A DNA stretch of 34,436 nucleotides, taken from positions 1 through 34,436 of the forward strand of contig CAZWUO010000017.1 in the NCBI GenBank assembly GCA_964636675.1, read 5' to 3'. Position numbers and translations under genes: made by a program. Source of the DNA: JALUUH01 sp964636675. GTDB taxonomy: Bacteria > Pseudomonadota > Gammaproteobacteria > S012-40. Positions 34,342 through 34,436 of this stretch are shown here, piece by piece. Each line of letters starts with the position of its first letter. Within the stretch, counting starts at the first letter, position 1. The notes below the pieces were generated by a model that worked only from the letters and a program-made list of their open reading frames with translations, did no database searches and was not told the DNA's origin.

Positions 34342-34436
34342 ATGGCTTTGGCTGCATGCGTTGGTTTTGACAAAGCGATCTTCGCTTCAAATTTTAACAA
34401 AGCACTGGAGTTGGATGTTTGCGATACTCCCATAGA
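34342..34436 (+). CDS. Start of a gene cut by the window edge
   Basis: An open frame from ATG at 34342 to the last base, 31 codons visible, with GGGAGGG six bases before the start, a strong ribosome binding site. The visible residues (FDKAIFASNFNKALELD) again look like a TPR-type helix pair. Too short to name. Confidence 0.5.
   Translation, partial: MALAACVGFDKAIFASNFNKALELDVCDTPI

Overview
This is a chromosomal window from a gammaproteobacterium with fairly low GC. The placement rests on the surE-pcm-(DedA)-nlpD-rpoS block, a clear CysB, ZipA, CysZ, a true DksA, and a chromosome condensation protein of the SMC type rather than MukB. I cannot name the genus. By eye, the two flanks (about 1-11 kb and from 33.6 kb on) are more AT-rich and carry more repeats than the housekeeping core (about 12-33.5 kb).

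Left accessory part (1-11 kb): a PAS histidine kinase open at the left edge; a stand-alone receiver about 0.7 kb downstream; a small inverted-repeat element; CysB; a short tandem repeat; a membrane HAMP-PAS-GGDEF-EAL protein; a convergent long-chain acyl-CoA ligase; a region with one complete and one half copy of another small inverted-repeat element; and an unusual protein that joins a degenerate response-regulator receiver domain, by a long linker and one membrane segment, to an HlyD/MacA-type periplasmic adaptor. Several of these look like signalling genes, and this is the part with most novelty.

Middle: a leftward cluster (Smr nuclease, DUF2062 membrane protein, putative lipoprotein, GIY-YIG protein of the DUF123 type) diverges from the rightward stationary-phase and repair block surE, pcm, DedA-family gene, nlpD, rpoS. 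A convergent Mth938-like gene follows, then alaC-hom-thrC (amino-acid synthesis from the aspartate branch), a DUF3579 gene, convergent dksA, a HAD phosphatase translationally overlapped with an aminotransferase, and a leftward queF-FGGY kinase-cysZ string.

Right: smc-zipA-ligA (chromosome condensation, division, DNA ligation) ends at a second copy of the small inverted-repeat element seen near cysB. After it come an octamer tandem repeat, an AT-rich imperfect palindrome, and two small reading frames with good ribosome binding sites, the last of them cut by the window edge.

No tRNA, rRNA, CRISPR array, transposase gene or prophage was recognised. The best candidates for something undescribed are the receiver-adaptor fusion at 8464-10464 and the small-ORF pair at the right edge.
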